A stretch of DNA of 64,000 nt, from NCBI GenBank assembly GCA_947503265.1, contig CANNDC010000001.1, forward strand, positions 124,001 to 188,000. Direction: 5' to 3'. Shown in pieces: positions 35,244-44,053 of the stretch (within the stretch, counting starts at the first letter, position 1; each line of letters begins with the position of its first letter). Source of the DNA: an uncultured Alteromonadaceae bacterium. Lineage in GTDB: Bacteria > Pseudomonadota > Gammaproteobacteria > Enterobacterales > Alteromonadaceae. A model generated the notes under the pieces. The model was not told the DNA's origin. It saw only the letters and a list, made by a program, of their open reading frames with translations, and searched no databases. Position numbers and translations under genes: made by a program.

Positions 35244-36248
35244 TTAGGTTTTTCGAGGCACACCTGTACTTTGTCGAATGATAAACTCGATTGGAAGAAT
35301 GTACTCTGTTTGATTGGGTGTCTCGCCATCAATAAGTTGAAACAACAATTCAGCAGATTTAACTCCAATCAACTCTGCTGGTTGCGAAACGGTTGTTAGA
35401 GGTGGATCGCAATATCTGGAAAACTCCAAATCATCAAACCCAGTTATAGACATTTGCTCTGGAACCCGTATTCCTTTTGCTTTGAACCCCTTAATTGCGC
35501 CTATCGCCATCTCGTCATTCATGCAAAAAATGGCTGTTGGCCTGTCAGAATCTGACATTCTAATGAAATGTTCAGATGCATTCATTCCTGACCAAAAAGA
35601 AAAATCGCCTTCCGTAACGATGCTTGGATCAAATTTTATGCCTGCAGAATTCAATGCCCGTTTATATCCTCGCAATCGATCTATTGAGTGAGGGTTGTTA
35701 GGAAGACCAGAAATAATGCCAATACGCCTGTGACCGGTTGATATCAGGTATTTAACAACTTCTTCGGCAGCCCCAATATTGTCTATTCGCACAGCTGGGT
35801 AAGGCGTATCTTCGCATCCGCTCGCATTGACTGCTTTGACAGATTGTTTGGGCAATGCTGAATCATTCTCAGCGTATGGTCGTAGTTGAATTATACCGTC
35901 TGCTTGTTTAGTTTCGACAAGGTTAATGTACTCCAATTCGCGATTGGATGAGTCTCGAGTATCACCCAGTAGCACACTGAATCCACGCTTTTGAGCTACG
36001 TTTTCAATGCCTTTGATGACGGTAGTGAAAAATAAATTGGCTATATCTGGTACTAATACAACAATGCAATTTGCCGTTTTGTTCCTAAATCTTTGCGACA
36101 ACATGTTAGGTCGGTACTGCAATTCTTCTATTGCGGCATTTACTTTTTTCAGCGTATTTTTAGACACTTTGTCAGGAGAGCTTAGTGCTCTGGATACAGT
36201 GGCTATAGAAACACCTGCAGCCCTTGATACGTCTCTTATTGTAGACAT
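35244..36248 (-). CDS. LacI-family regulator of the mannan locus
   Basis: A 334-aa regulator. N-terminal HTH TIRDVSRAAGVSIATVSRAL and hinge helix RPNMLSQRF are followed by the sugar-binding core (VVLVPDIANLFFTTVIKGIE, IFCMNDEMAIGAIKGFKAKG, MSITGFDDLEFSRYCDPPLTTV). It sits between the two arms of the locus. The repeated palindrome TGTAACCGGTTACA before each arm is its likely operator. Two copies lie in its own divergent region, so autoregulation is likely. The effector is presumably mannose or a mannobiose-derived sugar (inferred). Confidence 0.93.
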   Translation of the reverse strand: MSTIRDVSRAAGVSIATVSRALSSPDKVSKNTLKKVNAAIEELQYRPNMLSQRFRNKTANCIVVLVPDIANLFFTTVIKGIENVAQKRGFSVLLGDTRDSSNRELEYINLVETKQADGIIQLRPYAENDSALPKQSVKAVNASGCEDTPYPAVRIDNIGAAEEVVKYLISTGHRRIGIISGLPNNPHSIDRLRGYKRALNSAGIKFDPSIVTEGDFSFWSGMNASEHFIRMSDSDRPTAIFCMNDEMAIGAIKGFKAKGIRVPEQMSITGFDDLEFSRYCDPPLTTVSQPAELIGVKSAELLFQLIDGETPNQTEYILPIEFIIRQSTGVPRKT

Positions 36249-36368
36249 TTTATTACTCTTTTTAACGGGTGACTAAAACTCGAACATTTAGATTCAAAAT
36301 GATTGTTGTATTGAAACATTTTACATCGAAGATGTAAATTCTCTACTACTCAGTAGAAAAAAAGGCTT

Positions 36369-36421
36369 GCTAACCGGTTACATTTGATAGATTATTAATG
36401 ACATAGTAGTAACCGGTTACA
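36369..36421. promoter_or_regulatory. Twin LacI-type operators between the regulator and symporter genes
   Basis: GCTAACCGGTTACA (36369-36382, 12/14 to consensus) and AGTAACCGGTTACA (36408-36421, 13/14) have centres 39 bp apart. They flank a weak promoter-like TTGATA at 36384-36389. Both share the core TAACCGGTTA with the sites at 35192 and 43886. They should control the symporter and perhaps the regulator gene itself. Confidence 0.7.
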
Positions 36422-36504
36422 ATGATGGTATGTAAAATATTAAGTCTTAGTTGATTTTTACCAACCGCCATAAACTTATAAATCGACTTAAGCGAGTATA
36501 TTTT

Positions 36505-38331
36505 ATGAATTTGTCCACATTAGACCTTGTAATTATCGGGTGCTACATTGCTCTATCGTTATTTATTGGATTTTGGATTTCAAAGAAAGCCGGTAAAAAT
36601 ATCAAAGGATATTTCCTCGGTGGAAATGAGTTGAAATGGTATTACCTCGGCCTTTCCAACGCGTCTGGCATGTTCGACATCAGTGGAACTATGTGGATGG
36701 TCTATCTGCTATTTATATATGGTTTAAAAAGTCTTTTCATCCCTTGGCTTTGGCCAGCTTTTAATCAAATTTTTCTGATGATTTTTCTGTCAATCTGGTT
36801 GCGACGCTCCGGTGTTATGACAGGTGCTGAATGGATACAATTCCGCTTCGGAAATAGCAGGGGAGCACAATTAAGTCACATAATAGTGGTGGTGTTTGCT
36901 TTGCTCAATGTGCTCGGATTTCTAGCATACAGTTTCATTGGTGCCGGAAAATTTGCAGCAGGGTTCATGCCTTGGGAGCTCGCTTCAGATACTCATTTGA
37001 ACGAAATTTATTATGGTTTGATACTTACTTTTATCACCATGCTGTATGTCGTGAAAGGAGGCATGTATAGCGTTGTAATAACGGAAGTTGTGCAATTTGT
37101 CATCATGACAGTAGCGTGCGTTGCAATTGGAATCATTGCTATGCAACAGGTTTCTCCTGAAGCACTGGCTGCTGTAATTCCCAATGGATGGGACGAGTTA
37201 TCCTTCGGTTGGGAATTAGGGTTAGATTGGTCAAATATTCTTGCTTCCGCAAATACCAAAATTGTTGAAGATGGTTATTCGTTCTTCAGTATTTTCTTAA
37301 TGATGGTGCTATTTAAAGGAATACTGCAAAGCATGGCGGGCCCCGCTCCAAATTACGATATGCAAAGAGTCTTGTCTGCTCGCACTCCGATAGAAGCAGC
37401 GAAAATGAGTTGGATAGTCAATCTTGTATTGCTTTTCCCCCGGTATATGATGATCACCGGCCTCGCAATTTTAGCGCTAGTATTCTTTATGGAAGATCTT
37501 ACCGCTATGGGCCCCGACGTTGATTTTGAACAAATACTTCCTTTTGCGCTGGCTAATTTCGTACCTTCAGGCCTGTTAGGGCTGATACTCGCGGGGCTCC
37601 TAGCGACATTTATGTCGACTTTTGCTGCTACAACAAACGCCGCCCCCGCTTACGTCGTCAACGATATTTACAAGCGCTATATCAATCCCAATGCGAGCGA
37701 TAAAACCTATGTGTACATGAGTTATGTGGTTTCGATTGCTTTTGTTGTTCTTGGTACTGCAATAGGATTATTCATACCTACATTGAACGGCTTAATATTG
37801 TGGATCGTTTCGGCACTTTACGGCGGATACACAGCAGCTAACGTTTTGAAATGGTACTGGTGGCGATTTAATGGCTATGGGTATTTTTCAGGAATGTTAA
37901 CTGGGATTGTGGTGGCTATTCCCTTGATGTTCACCGATTTCTCTCCCCTGTATGCATTTCCCGTTATATTCTTGCTTTGCCTTTCTGCATGTATTTTCGG
38001 GTCTCTAATATCTGATGAAGATGATATGGAGGTTTTAAAGGCATTTTATCTTAAGACCAGACCTTGGGGATTTTGGCGCCCTGTTCTCGAAGAACTTCAG
38101 AAAGAAAATCCAGATATTCAACCCAATCGCAACTTTACTAGAGATGCATCAAATGTTGTGGTTGGCCTAATTTGGCACTCAGGGCTGATTGCAGCGCCAA
38201 TTTTCCTCGTAATACAACAATTCTTGCCTATGACGGTTTCGCTAGGGGTCGTTATCCTTTGTTCCATTTTCCTCAAAATAAATTGGTGGAACAAGATGGA
38301 AGATTATCCCAAAGATTTGATTAAAGCATAA
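36505..38331 (+). CDS. Sodium/solute symporter (SSS family), probable mannose or manno-oligosaccharide uptake
   Basis: Inner-membrane transporter, 608 aa, about 14 hydrophobic segments. The N-terminal IKGYFLGGNELKWYYLGLSNASGMFDISGTMW, the GGMYSVVITEVVQ signature and the GLLATFMSTFAATTNAAPAYVVND sodium-site helix identify the SSS family. The ATG at 36505 was preferred to an in-frame TTG at 36451, because the added residues are polar and precede the first membrane helix unusually. It lies downstream of twin LacI-type operators and 122 bp before the GH130 gene. It probably brings in mannose, mannobiose or glucose; the exact sugar is inferred from the neighbours. Confidence 0.9.
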   Translation: MNLSTLDLVIIGCYIALSLFIGFWISKKAGKNIKGYFLGGNELKWYYLGLSNASGMFDISGTMWMVYLLFIYGLKSLFIPWLWPAFNQIFLMIFLSIWLRRSGVMTGAEWIQFRFGNSRGAQLSHIIVVVFALLNVLGFLAYSFIGAGKFAAGFMPWELASDTHLNEIYYGLILTFITMLYVVKGGMYSVVITEVVQFVIMTVACVAIGIIAMQQVSPEALAAVIPNGWDELSFGWELGLDWSNILASANTKIVEDGYSFFSIFLMMVLFKGILQSMAGPAPNYDMQRVLSARTPIEAAKMSWIVNLVLLFPRYMMITGLAILALVFFMEDLTAMGPDVDFEQILPFALANFVPSGLLGLILAGLLATFMSTFAATTNAAPAYVVNDIYKRYINPNASDKTYVYMSYVVSIAFVVLGTAIGLFIPTLNGLILWIVSALYGGYTAANVLKWYWWRFNGYGYFSGMLTGIVVAIPLMFTDFSPLYAFPVIFLLCLSACIFGSLISDEDDMEVLKAFYLKTRPWGFWRPVLEELQKENPDIQPNRNFTRDASNVVVGLIWHSGLIAAPIFLVIQQFLPMTVSLGVVILCSIFLKINWWNKMEDYPKDLIKA

Positions 38332-38453
38332 GCGGTATCTTTGCACTAATTAGCGAGAAATTAAGTGAATGAAAGCAGCGATTTTTACAATGAAAAATGT
38401 AAATAAATTCGACAACAAAGTGAAACGAAATAGAGTGATTTAAAGAGGCTCCA

Positions 38454-39635
38454 ATGAAAGTTATTGAAAAGATGGCAAATTTGTTAGCGAACCAAGAAAA
38501 TTTATTGACGCAACAAAACACTAAAACATCTTACACCAACGGTATCTATCAAAGATGGAACAATCCCATCATTACTTCGAAACACATTCCGTTGATGTGG
38601 CGTTACGACTTTAATCAGCAATCGAACCCTTACCTTATGGAACGTATTGGTGTGAACGCTACGTTAAATTCAGGAGCAGTTTTCCTAAACAATAAATATC
38701 ACCTAGTAGTGCGAGTTGAGGGCAATGATCGAAAATCATTTTTTGCTGTTGCAGAGAGTGATAGTGGAGTCGACAATTTTCGATTTTGGGAGCGTCCAGT
38801 ATTGATGCCTGAAACGGAGAATCCCGATACGAATATATATGATATGCGGCTGGTACAACATCAAGATGGCTGGATTTACGGACTATTCTGTACTGAAAGG
38901 AAGGATAAATCCCAGCCTAATGATTTATCAGCAGCGGTAGCACAGTGTGGAATTGCAAGAACCAAAGATTTAATAACTTGGGAAAGGCTACCGGATTTAG
39001 TCACATATACTGGACAGCAAAGAAATGTAGTTTTGCATCCAGAATTTATTGACGGCAAATATGCATTGTACACTCGACCTCAAGATGGGTTCATCAATGT
39101 AGGTGGAGGTGGGGGTATTGGCTGGGGTCTCACTGATTCAATGGAATCACCCGAGATAAAACAAGAGGTTATTGTAGATAGTAAAGTCTACCATACGATA
39201 AAAGAAGTAAAGAATGGGCAAGGGCCCGCACCAATAAAAACACCCCAAGGCTGGTTAAACTTAGCTCACGGAGTAAGAAACACGGCAGCAGGTCTTAGGT
39301 ATGTGCTTTACATGTTTATGACCGAATTAGAACGCCCGTGGATAGTATCACATCAGCCAGGTGGACATTTTATTGCACCAGAAGGAGCTGAACGAGTCGG
39401 TGATGTCTCAAATGTCGTCTTTTCAAACGGTTGGGTAGTAAACGGCAACAATGAAGTATTTATCTACTATGCCTCCTCTGACACTCGAATGCATGTCGCT
39501 ACATCAAGTCTAGAACAATTAATTGACTATGTAATTAAGACTCCTTCTGATGGGTTAACCTCGGCTAAATCAGTGGCAACTATCAACAAACTTATAGATA
39601 AAAATTTATCATATCTGGAGGCTGAAAATGATTAG
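38454..39635 (+). CDS. GH130 phosphorylase, probable 4-O-beta-D-mannosyl-D-glucose phosphorylase
   Basis: Cytosolic glycoside phosphorylase, 393 aa. Five-bladed propeller landmarks: RWNNPIIT, NSGAVFLNNKYHLVVRVEG, the catalytic-Asp region NIYDMRLV, the phosphate-binding NVVLHPEFIDGKYALYTRP and GQGPAPIKTPQGWL. Length and N-terminal extension match GH130 subfamily 1, mannosylglucose phosphorylase, which splits Man-beta-1,4-Glc with phosphate to mannose-1-phosphate and glucose. The adjacent 2-epimerase gene supports that assignment over mannobiose phosphorylase. The 8-bp overlap with the epimerase gene implies coupled translation. AGAGG precedes the ATG. Confidence 0.9.
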   Translation: MKVIEKMANLLANQENLLTQQNTKTSYTNGIYQRWNNPIITSKHIPLMWRYDFNQQSNPYLMERIGVNATLNSGAVFLNNKYHLVVRVEGNDRKSFFAVAESDSGVDNFRFWERPVLMPETENPDTNIYDMRLVQHQDGWIYGLFCTERKDKSQPNDLSAAVAQCGIARTKDLITWERLPDLVTYTGQQRNVVLHPEFIDGKYALYTRPQDGFINVGGGGGIGWGLTDSMESPEIKQEVIVDSKVYHTIKEVKNGQGPAPIKTPQGWLNLAHGVRNTAAGLRYVLYMFMTELERPWIVSHQPGGHFIAPEGAERVGDVSNVVFSNGWVVNGNNEVFIYYASSDTRMHVATSSLEQLIDYVIKTPSDGLTSAKSVATINKLIDKNLSYLEAEND

Positions 39636-40878
39636 TCTTGAAAACAGCCGTGAAGGTCTTTGTTTTAAGAGTATGGATAGTGAATGTCATAAGATTGCTG
39701 ATTGGTGGGTAAATAATACGGTAGATCATGAAAACGGAGGTTTTTGGGGCGCAATTGACAATGCCGATAATCCAAATAAAAAAGCAAGTAAAGGAATAAT
39801 ACTCAATACCCGTATTCTCTGGTTTTTTAGTGAAGCAGCAAGGCATTATTCTGATGCAAGTTATCTAGAAATGGCTAAACGAGCTTATCATTACCTGACT
39901 GAACATTTTGATGACACGGTGCATGGTGGTGTAATTTGGGAGTTAGACTTCACGGGCGGGCCTATTTCTGGCAAAAAACAAACTTATGCGCAAGCCTTTG
40001 CGATTTATAGTCTTGCTGCATATTATCGTTGTTCAAATGATGACAATGCGTTGGCTAAAGCATTGAGTTATTTCGATCTCATTGAGTCGAAAACGATTGA
40101 CCTTAAATACGGTGGATATTTGGAAGCGTTTTCACAAAACTGGGATTATATTGAAGACGTTAGATTGAGCCAGAAAGATAAGAACTTGCCCAAAAGTATG
40201 AATACACACATTCACATTTTGGAAGCTTACACTGGCCTATATCGCGCATCGGATAATTCTCGCGTCGCGAATTCGTTGAAGAACCTCCTTGTATTAATAT
40301 GCGACACCATTCTCGACAATCAAACTTATCATTTGCGCTTGTTTCAAAATATGGACTGGAGTGATATGTCTGAAAGTTATTCGTACGGACATGACATCGA
40401 GTGTAGTTGGTTAATATGGGATGCCGTAACAGCACTAGGCGACCCAACTTTAATGGAAAGATATAAGCCCACGGTATTAAAGATGGCAGAGATTTGCCTA
40501 GAACAGTCTTTGGGTGATTTAGGTCAGGTTTGCGACCAGTATACGTTTGTAGATAAGAAAAAACACATAGAAAGTGAATGGTGGGTGCAAGCAGAAGCAC
40601 TTGTCGGATTTCTAAATGCGTATCAATTAACGGGGAAAACAGAATATTTTTCTGCATGCGAGAAAATTTGGCGTTTTACCCAAGAGCAGCATATCGATTT
40701 TACAAATGGAGAATGGTCATGGTTTGCAAAGCGGGATCGAACCAAAGACAACGAAATGTATAAAGCAGGATTCTGGAAAGGTCCGTACCATAACGGTCGC
40801 GCAATGATGGAAGCGTCAGAATTATTAAAAACCTTTAGTTCTTACTCAGGAGGCAAGATTCATGCGATGGCAAACTAG
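39628..40878 (+). CDS. Mannobiose (cellobiose-type) 2-epimerase
   Basis: AGE-superfamily epimerase, 416 aa, that inverts C2 at the reducing end of beta-1,4-disaccharides. In mannan loci it turns mannobiose into mannosyl-glucose. Family landmarks: NTRILWFFSEA, GKKQTYAQAFAIYSLAAYY, NTHIHILEAYTGLYRA, the catalytic-His SYGHDIECSWLIW, ESEWWVQAEALVGFLNAY and KGPYHNGRAMME. It lies between the GH130 phosphorylase and GH5 mannanase genes and overlaps both (8 and 17 bp). The 12-16 residues before CHKIADWW are somewhat longer than usual. No signal peptide is present, so it acts in the cytosol. Confidence 0.9.
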   Translation: MISLENSREGLCFKSMDSECHKIADWWVNNTVDHENGGFWGAIDNADNPNKKASKGIILNTRILWFFSEAARHYSDASYLEMAKRAYHYLTEHFDDTVHGGVIWELDFTGGPISGKKQTYAQAFAIYSLAAYYRCSNDDNALAKALSYFDLIESKTIDLKYGGYLEAFSQNWDYIEDVRLSQKDKNLPKSMNTHIHILEAYTGLYRASDNSRVANSLKNLLVLICDTILDNQTYHLRLFQNMDWSDMSESYSYGHDIECSWLIWDAVTALGDPTLMERYKPTVLKMAEICLEQSLGDLGQVCDQYTFVDKKKHIESEWWVQAEALVGFLNAYQLTGKTEYFSACEKIWRFTQEQHIDFTNGEWSWFAKRDRTKDNEMYKAGFWKGPYHNGRAMMEASELLKTFSSYSGGKIHAMAN

Positions 40879-42337
40879 TTTAGTTTTATTGTTGGTTTGT
40901 TATTCTTCGCATGCTTTCGAAAATTTTATTACTAGAAGTGGCCACCAACTTGTCGACGGCGACAAAGAATTTAGGTTTGCCGGAATTCATGCCCCAGAAC
41001 TCCACAGAATAGAGAGAGATATTCTTGGTAAATGTTCAAGTGATCCGAGAGGCTGGGGACAGTATTTTAAATGGCCAACTGACCAAGAACAGGAAAATTG
41101 GATCAAAGCGCTAGTGAGAACAGGGCATAAAGCCATGCGAATATATGTGCTTTCTGTTGCTGACGAGTCAGATGCGCTATGTGACCGCGAAACACATATC
41201 TTGCCGCCGTTCGAAAAAAACAAAATGCCAGTACTCAACGAAAATGCAATGCTTGTTTACGATAGAATGATCTATTTTGCCGACAAACATGGTTTACGAC
41301 TGATTTTACCCTTCATTGACCACTGGGAGTGGTGGGGGGGGCGTAAACAACTGGCTGCGTTTTATGGTGAAAATGAAAACGACTTTTACGACACGAATAG
41401 CAGAACGTTTGCCGCATATTTAAATATCATTGAACAAGTTGTCAATCGAAAAAATACCTATACAGGGCGATTTTATCGTGAAGAGAAGGCAATTATGGCC
41501 TGGGAAACTGGTAATGAGCTTAAGGATACGAACAAACTATTTCTCGACAAAACCGTAGCTCAAATATCTAAGTTAGCACCAAACCAATTAGTTGTAGATG
41601 GTACTTATCTAAAAGTAAATGATTTCGCCATTTCAAATAGCCAAGTCGATATTATCTCAAATCATTTTTACACAGTTAATGGCAATAATAAGCCTCAAAC
41701 AATAAAAGATGATCTCAAAAAGATTGCGGGTAGGAAAGTGTATTTTGTTGGCGAATTTGGTCTAGAGGGAATTGAAACACTCCAAGAAATAATGGATACC
41801 GCTATCGACTATGAATATCAAGGAGCGAAAACTGCTGGTGCATTTGTTTGGGGGTTTAGAGGCCATCGGCACAATGGTGGGTTCTATTTTCATAAAGAAT
41901 ATACCGGCCACTACAGCTATCGTATCCCAGGTTTTAAGGAAGCTGAGTTTAACGAGGAAATAGCGGTTGTAAATATGGTGCGAAATGCAATGGCTAGAAT
42001 GGATGGCAATCCAAAAGCCGATCTATTACCGCCACCGGAGCCGCCTAGACTCAGAGGAATAAAATCACTATCAAATATACGATGGATGGGATCACCGCTT
42101 GGTCAGAGTTATATTGTTGAACGATCAGAAAGTAAGAATGGATTGTGGCAGGTAATCGGAAGTCAAATTTCCGATGGTAATCTCGAATTTGACCCAAAGA
42201 AAGATTCGTTATTTGCAGATTCTACTGTGTTAAAAGCGGGCAAAAGATATTTCTACAGAGTAATCGCAAAAAACGAAGGCGGGCACTCCCAACCTTCAAA
42301 TGTTGAATCTTTTTTAGTGCCAGCAAAAAACAACTAA
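40862..42337 (+). CDS. Secreted GH5 endo-beta-1,4-mannanase
   Basis: Exported glycoside hydrolase, 491 aa. A signal peptide (MRWQTSLVLLLVCYSSHA) is followed by a GH5 TIM barrel. Acid/base Glu219 lies in AWETGNEL and nucleophile Glu298 in FVGEFGLEG. HKAMRIYVLS and the PFIDHWEWWGG loop with aromatic residues fit mannanase subfamilies. A fibronectin type III-like module forms the C-terminus (about 390-488, YIVERSESKNGLW, RYFYRVIAKNEGG). AGGAGG lies before the ATG, inside the end of the epimerase gene (17-bp overlap). Export to the periplasm or outside would shorten manno-oligosaccharides. Subfamily assignment (GH5_7 or similar) is not certain. Confidence 0.88.
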   Translation: MRWQTSLVLLLVCYSSHAFENFITRSGHQLVDGDKEFRFAGIHAPELHRIERDILGKCSSDPRGWGQYFKWPTDQEQENWIKALVRTGHKAMRIYVLSVADESDALCDRETHILPPFEKNKMPVLNENAMLVYDRMIYFADKHGLRLILPFIDHWEWWGGRKQLAAFYGENENDFYDTNSRTFAAYLNIIEQVVNRKNTYTGRFYREEKAIMAWETGNELKDTNKLFLDKTVAQISKLAPNQLVVDGTYLKVNDFAISNSQVDIISNHFYTVNGNNKPQTIKDDLKKIAGRKVYFVGEFGLEGIETLQEIMDTAIDYEYQGAKTAGAFVWGFRGHRHNGGFYFHKEYTGHYSYRIPGFKEAEFNEEIAVVNMVRNAMARMDGNPKADLLPPPEPPRLRGIKSLSNIRWMGSPLGQSYIVERSESKNGLWQVIGSQISDGNLEFDPKKDSLFADSTVLKAGKRYFYRVIAKNEGGHSQPSNVESFLVPAKNN

Positions 42338-42488
42338 GTTTAGAGCTGAATTTCCTTAAAGAAAAAGGTGTCGACAATTTGAGAGTTTAGTGGGTACCGA
42401 AGCAAGAGAATATGCTCGGCGAGTTTTTCAAATTATTGCACATGTTTTTTCTTGCCCAACCAAGACAAATATAATTTAGGTACACACC

Positions 42489-43487
42489 ATGATAACGCGA
42501 AGACACTTACTTAAAGCAATGGCTGCTTTGCCTATTGCGATTAATTCAACCAACATTCTTGCGCACGACAATGAAAAACAAAATTCAAAAAAAGCGTTTA
42601 ACGATCGCATTTCATTGTCTCAGTGGTCATTCCATCAGTCTATTTTGGGTGATAGTAAAAAGGACTATGAGAAATTTAAAAAGATCTTACATGAATCACC
42701 TGACGATGTTTTACAAGGTAGACTGGATCCCAGAGATATTGCAAAGGTGTCAAAACAACTAGGAGTTAAAACCATTGATTTGGTTAATGTGTTGTTTTTT
42801 GGACATGCGATGGACAAACCTTGGTTGAATGAATTTAAAACAAGAGCAAATGACAATGAAGTTGGCTTTCAAGTGATAATGTGCGATGAAACTGGTTCCC
42901 TGGGGGCAAGCGACCCAGTAGAGAGAAAAAAATCAATAGATGCTCACCTTCCATGGTTAGATACTGCAGCGTTTCTAGACTGCAAACAGTTGCGAGTCAA
43001 TGCATATGGTGATGGAACTTATCTACAACAACTAAATCATTGTGCAGAGTCACTTTACATACTAGCCTCAAGAGCACAATCGATGGGCATCGAGCTTTTG
43101 GTTGAAAACCATGGTTTTTCATCCAACAATGGAGCTTGGCTTGCGATGCTTATGGAAAATACCAACCATAAAAACTTGGGTGTTTTTACCGATTTAGACA
43201 ATTTTTTCATGGGTGGTTGGGGTCACAAGCCAGAAAGGCGTTATGACAGATTACAAGGTTTATTGGATTTAGCTCCCTACACGAAAGGAGTGAGCGTTAA
43301 GGCTCATGACTTTGATGAAAATGGTCAAGAAACCACCCTAGATTATGCGACCTACTTTCGTATTTTCGAAGAGAGAGGGTTCTGTGGTTTTTATAGCGCT
43401 GAGTTTGAAGGCAGCAGACTCTCTGAATTTGAGGGCTCAAAAGCGACAATCGCCTATACAAGAAAATCGCTGATTGAGAGTAGATAA
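42489..43487 (+). CDS. Tat-exported TIM-barrel sugar isomerase/epimerase-like protein
   Basis: A 332-aa protein. The N-terminus ITRRHLLKAMAALPIA is a twin-arginine signal (TRRHLLK), predicting folded export to the periplasm. The mature part is an AP-endonuclease-2-type TIM barrel (xylose isomerase-like): ISLSQWSFHQS, GVKTIDLVNVLFFG, KQLRVNAYG, IELLVENHGFSSNN, GVFTDLDNFF, VSVKAHDFDENG and FYSAEFEG. His/Glu/Asp residues suitable for a metal site are present. The substrate is unknown. Its place between the GH5 and GH26 genes suggests modification of a manno-oligosaccharide or released sugar in the periplasm. Confidence 0.8.
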   Translation: MITRRHLLKAMAALPIAINSTNILAHDNEKQNSKKAFNDRISLSQWSFHQSILGDSKKDYEKFKKILHESPDDVLQGRLDPRDIAKVSKQLGVKTIDLVNVLFFGHAMDKPWLNEFKTRANDNEVGFQVIMCDETGSLGASDPVERKKSIDAHLPWLDTAAFLDCKQLRVNAYGDGTYLQQLNHCAESLYILASRAQSMGIELLVENHGFSSNNGAWLAMLMENTNHKNLGVFTDLDNFFMGGWGHKPERRYDRLQGLLDLAPYTKGVSVKAHDFDENGQETTLDYATYFRIFEERGFCGFYSAEFEGSRLSEFEGSKATIAYTRKSLIESR

Positions 43488-44053
43488 AGTTTATCGTGAA
43501 CTCAAAGCCTTACTAAGGATTTAGCGAAATATCGCTATCAATTCTTCGCACTAAAATTGCGACTGGATCTAAAACCTACGAAGTTTCTCTTAAAGTGGTT
43601 CTCCAGCTATCCCTCGTTCATCTCGTTAAGCACCCGACAAAATATGAACCTAATGCTTTGCCTTGAACAGGCACAAATTATATTACAAAAGTATAACTTA
43701 TTCTTAAAATGTAACCGTATCCATATATCGTAAATAATTCGATCTAAATATGTTTTTATTTATATTTTAAATTTACCTAAAAACAAAATAAGAGAACTAA
43801 ATATATAAATATAGTGTTATATAACAGTATATTAGTGTTAATTGCGAGAGTGTGAATATATTTCCAAAAAATATTGTTGTAAAAATGTAACCGGTTACTG
43901 TATGATTTACATACTATTAACTAAGTTGCAATTTTCTCACTCTTTAAAAGTGCTGTGAAAAGGTTGCTATAAAAATTGTAAGAAAGCTCAAATTCTAAGT
44001 CTGATGTCCATATTGAGGTCAGGTAAAATTACACGTTCTAACTGAGGTGAATC
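43488..44053. other. Intergenic region holding the GH26 promoter and leader
   Basis: 566 bp without a gene. It contains a hairpin TAGCGA-AATA-TCGCTA (43522-43537), possibly ending the upstream unit, then an AT-rich stretch with a half operator (43711-43717, TGTAACC). The GH26 promoter/operator (43877-43906) and a leader of about 140 nt follow. The leader has a weak hairpin (CACT/AGTG) around 43938-43960. Confidence 0.5.
43877..43906 (+). promoter_or_regulatory. GH26 promoter with LacI-type operator between -35 and -10
   Basis: TTGTAA (43877-43882), an 18-bp spacer and TATGAT (43901-43906) form a good sigma-70 promoter. The spacer contains TGTAACCGGTTACT (43886-43899), 13/14 to the locus operator consensus, so a bound LacI protein would block polymerase directly. 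Confidence 0.7.

Noticed and set aside
40862-42337. Frameshift between the epimerase and GH5 genes, suggested by their 17-bp overlap
   Set aside because: Both proteins have complete, family-typical ends, and the GH5 gene has its own ribosome site and signal peptide.
43710-43724. Fifth LacI operator in the GH26 control region
   Set aside because: Only the left half (TGTAACC) is conserved; the right half reads GTATCC.
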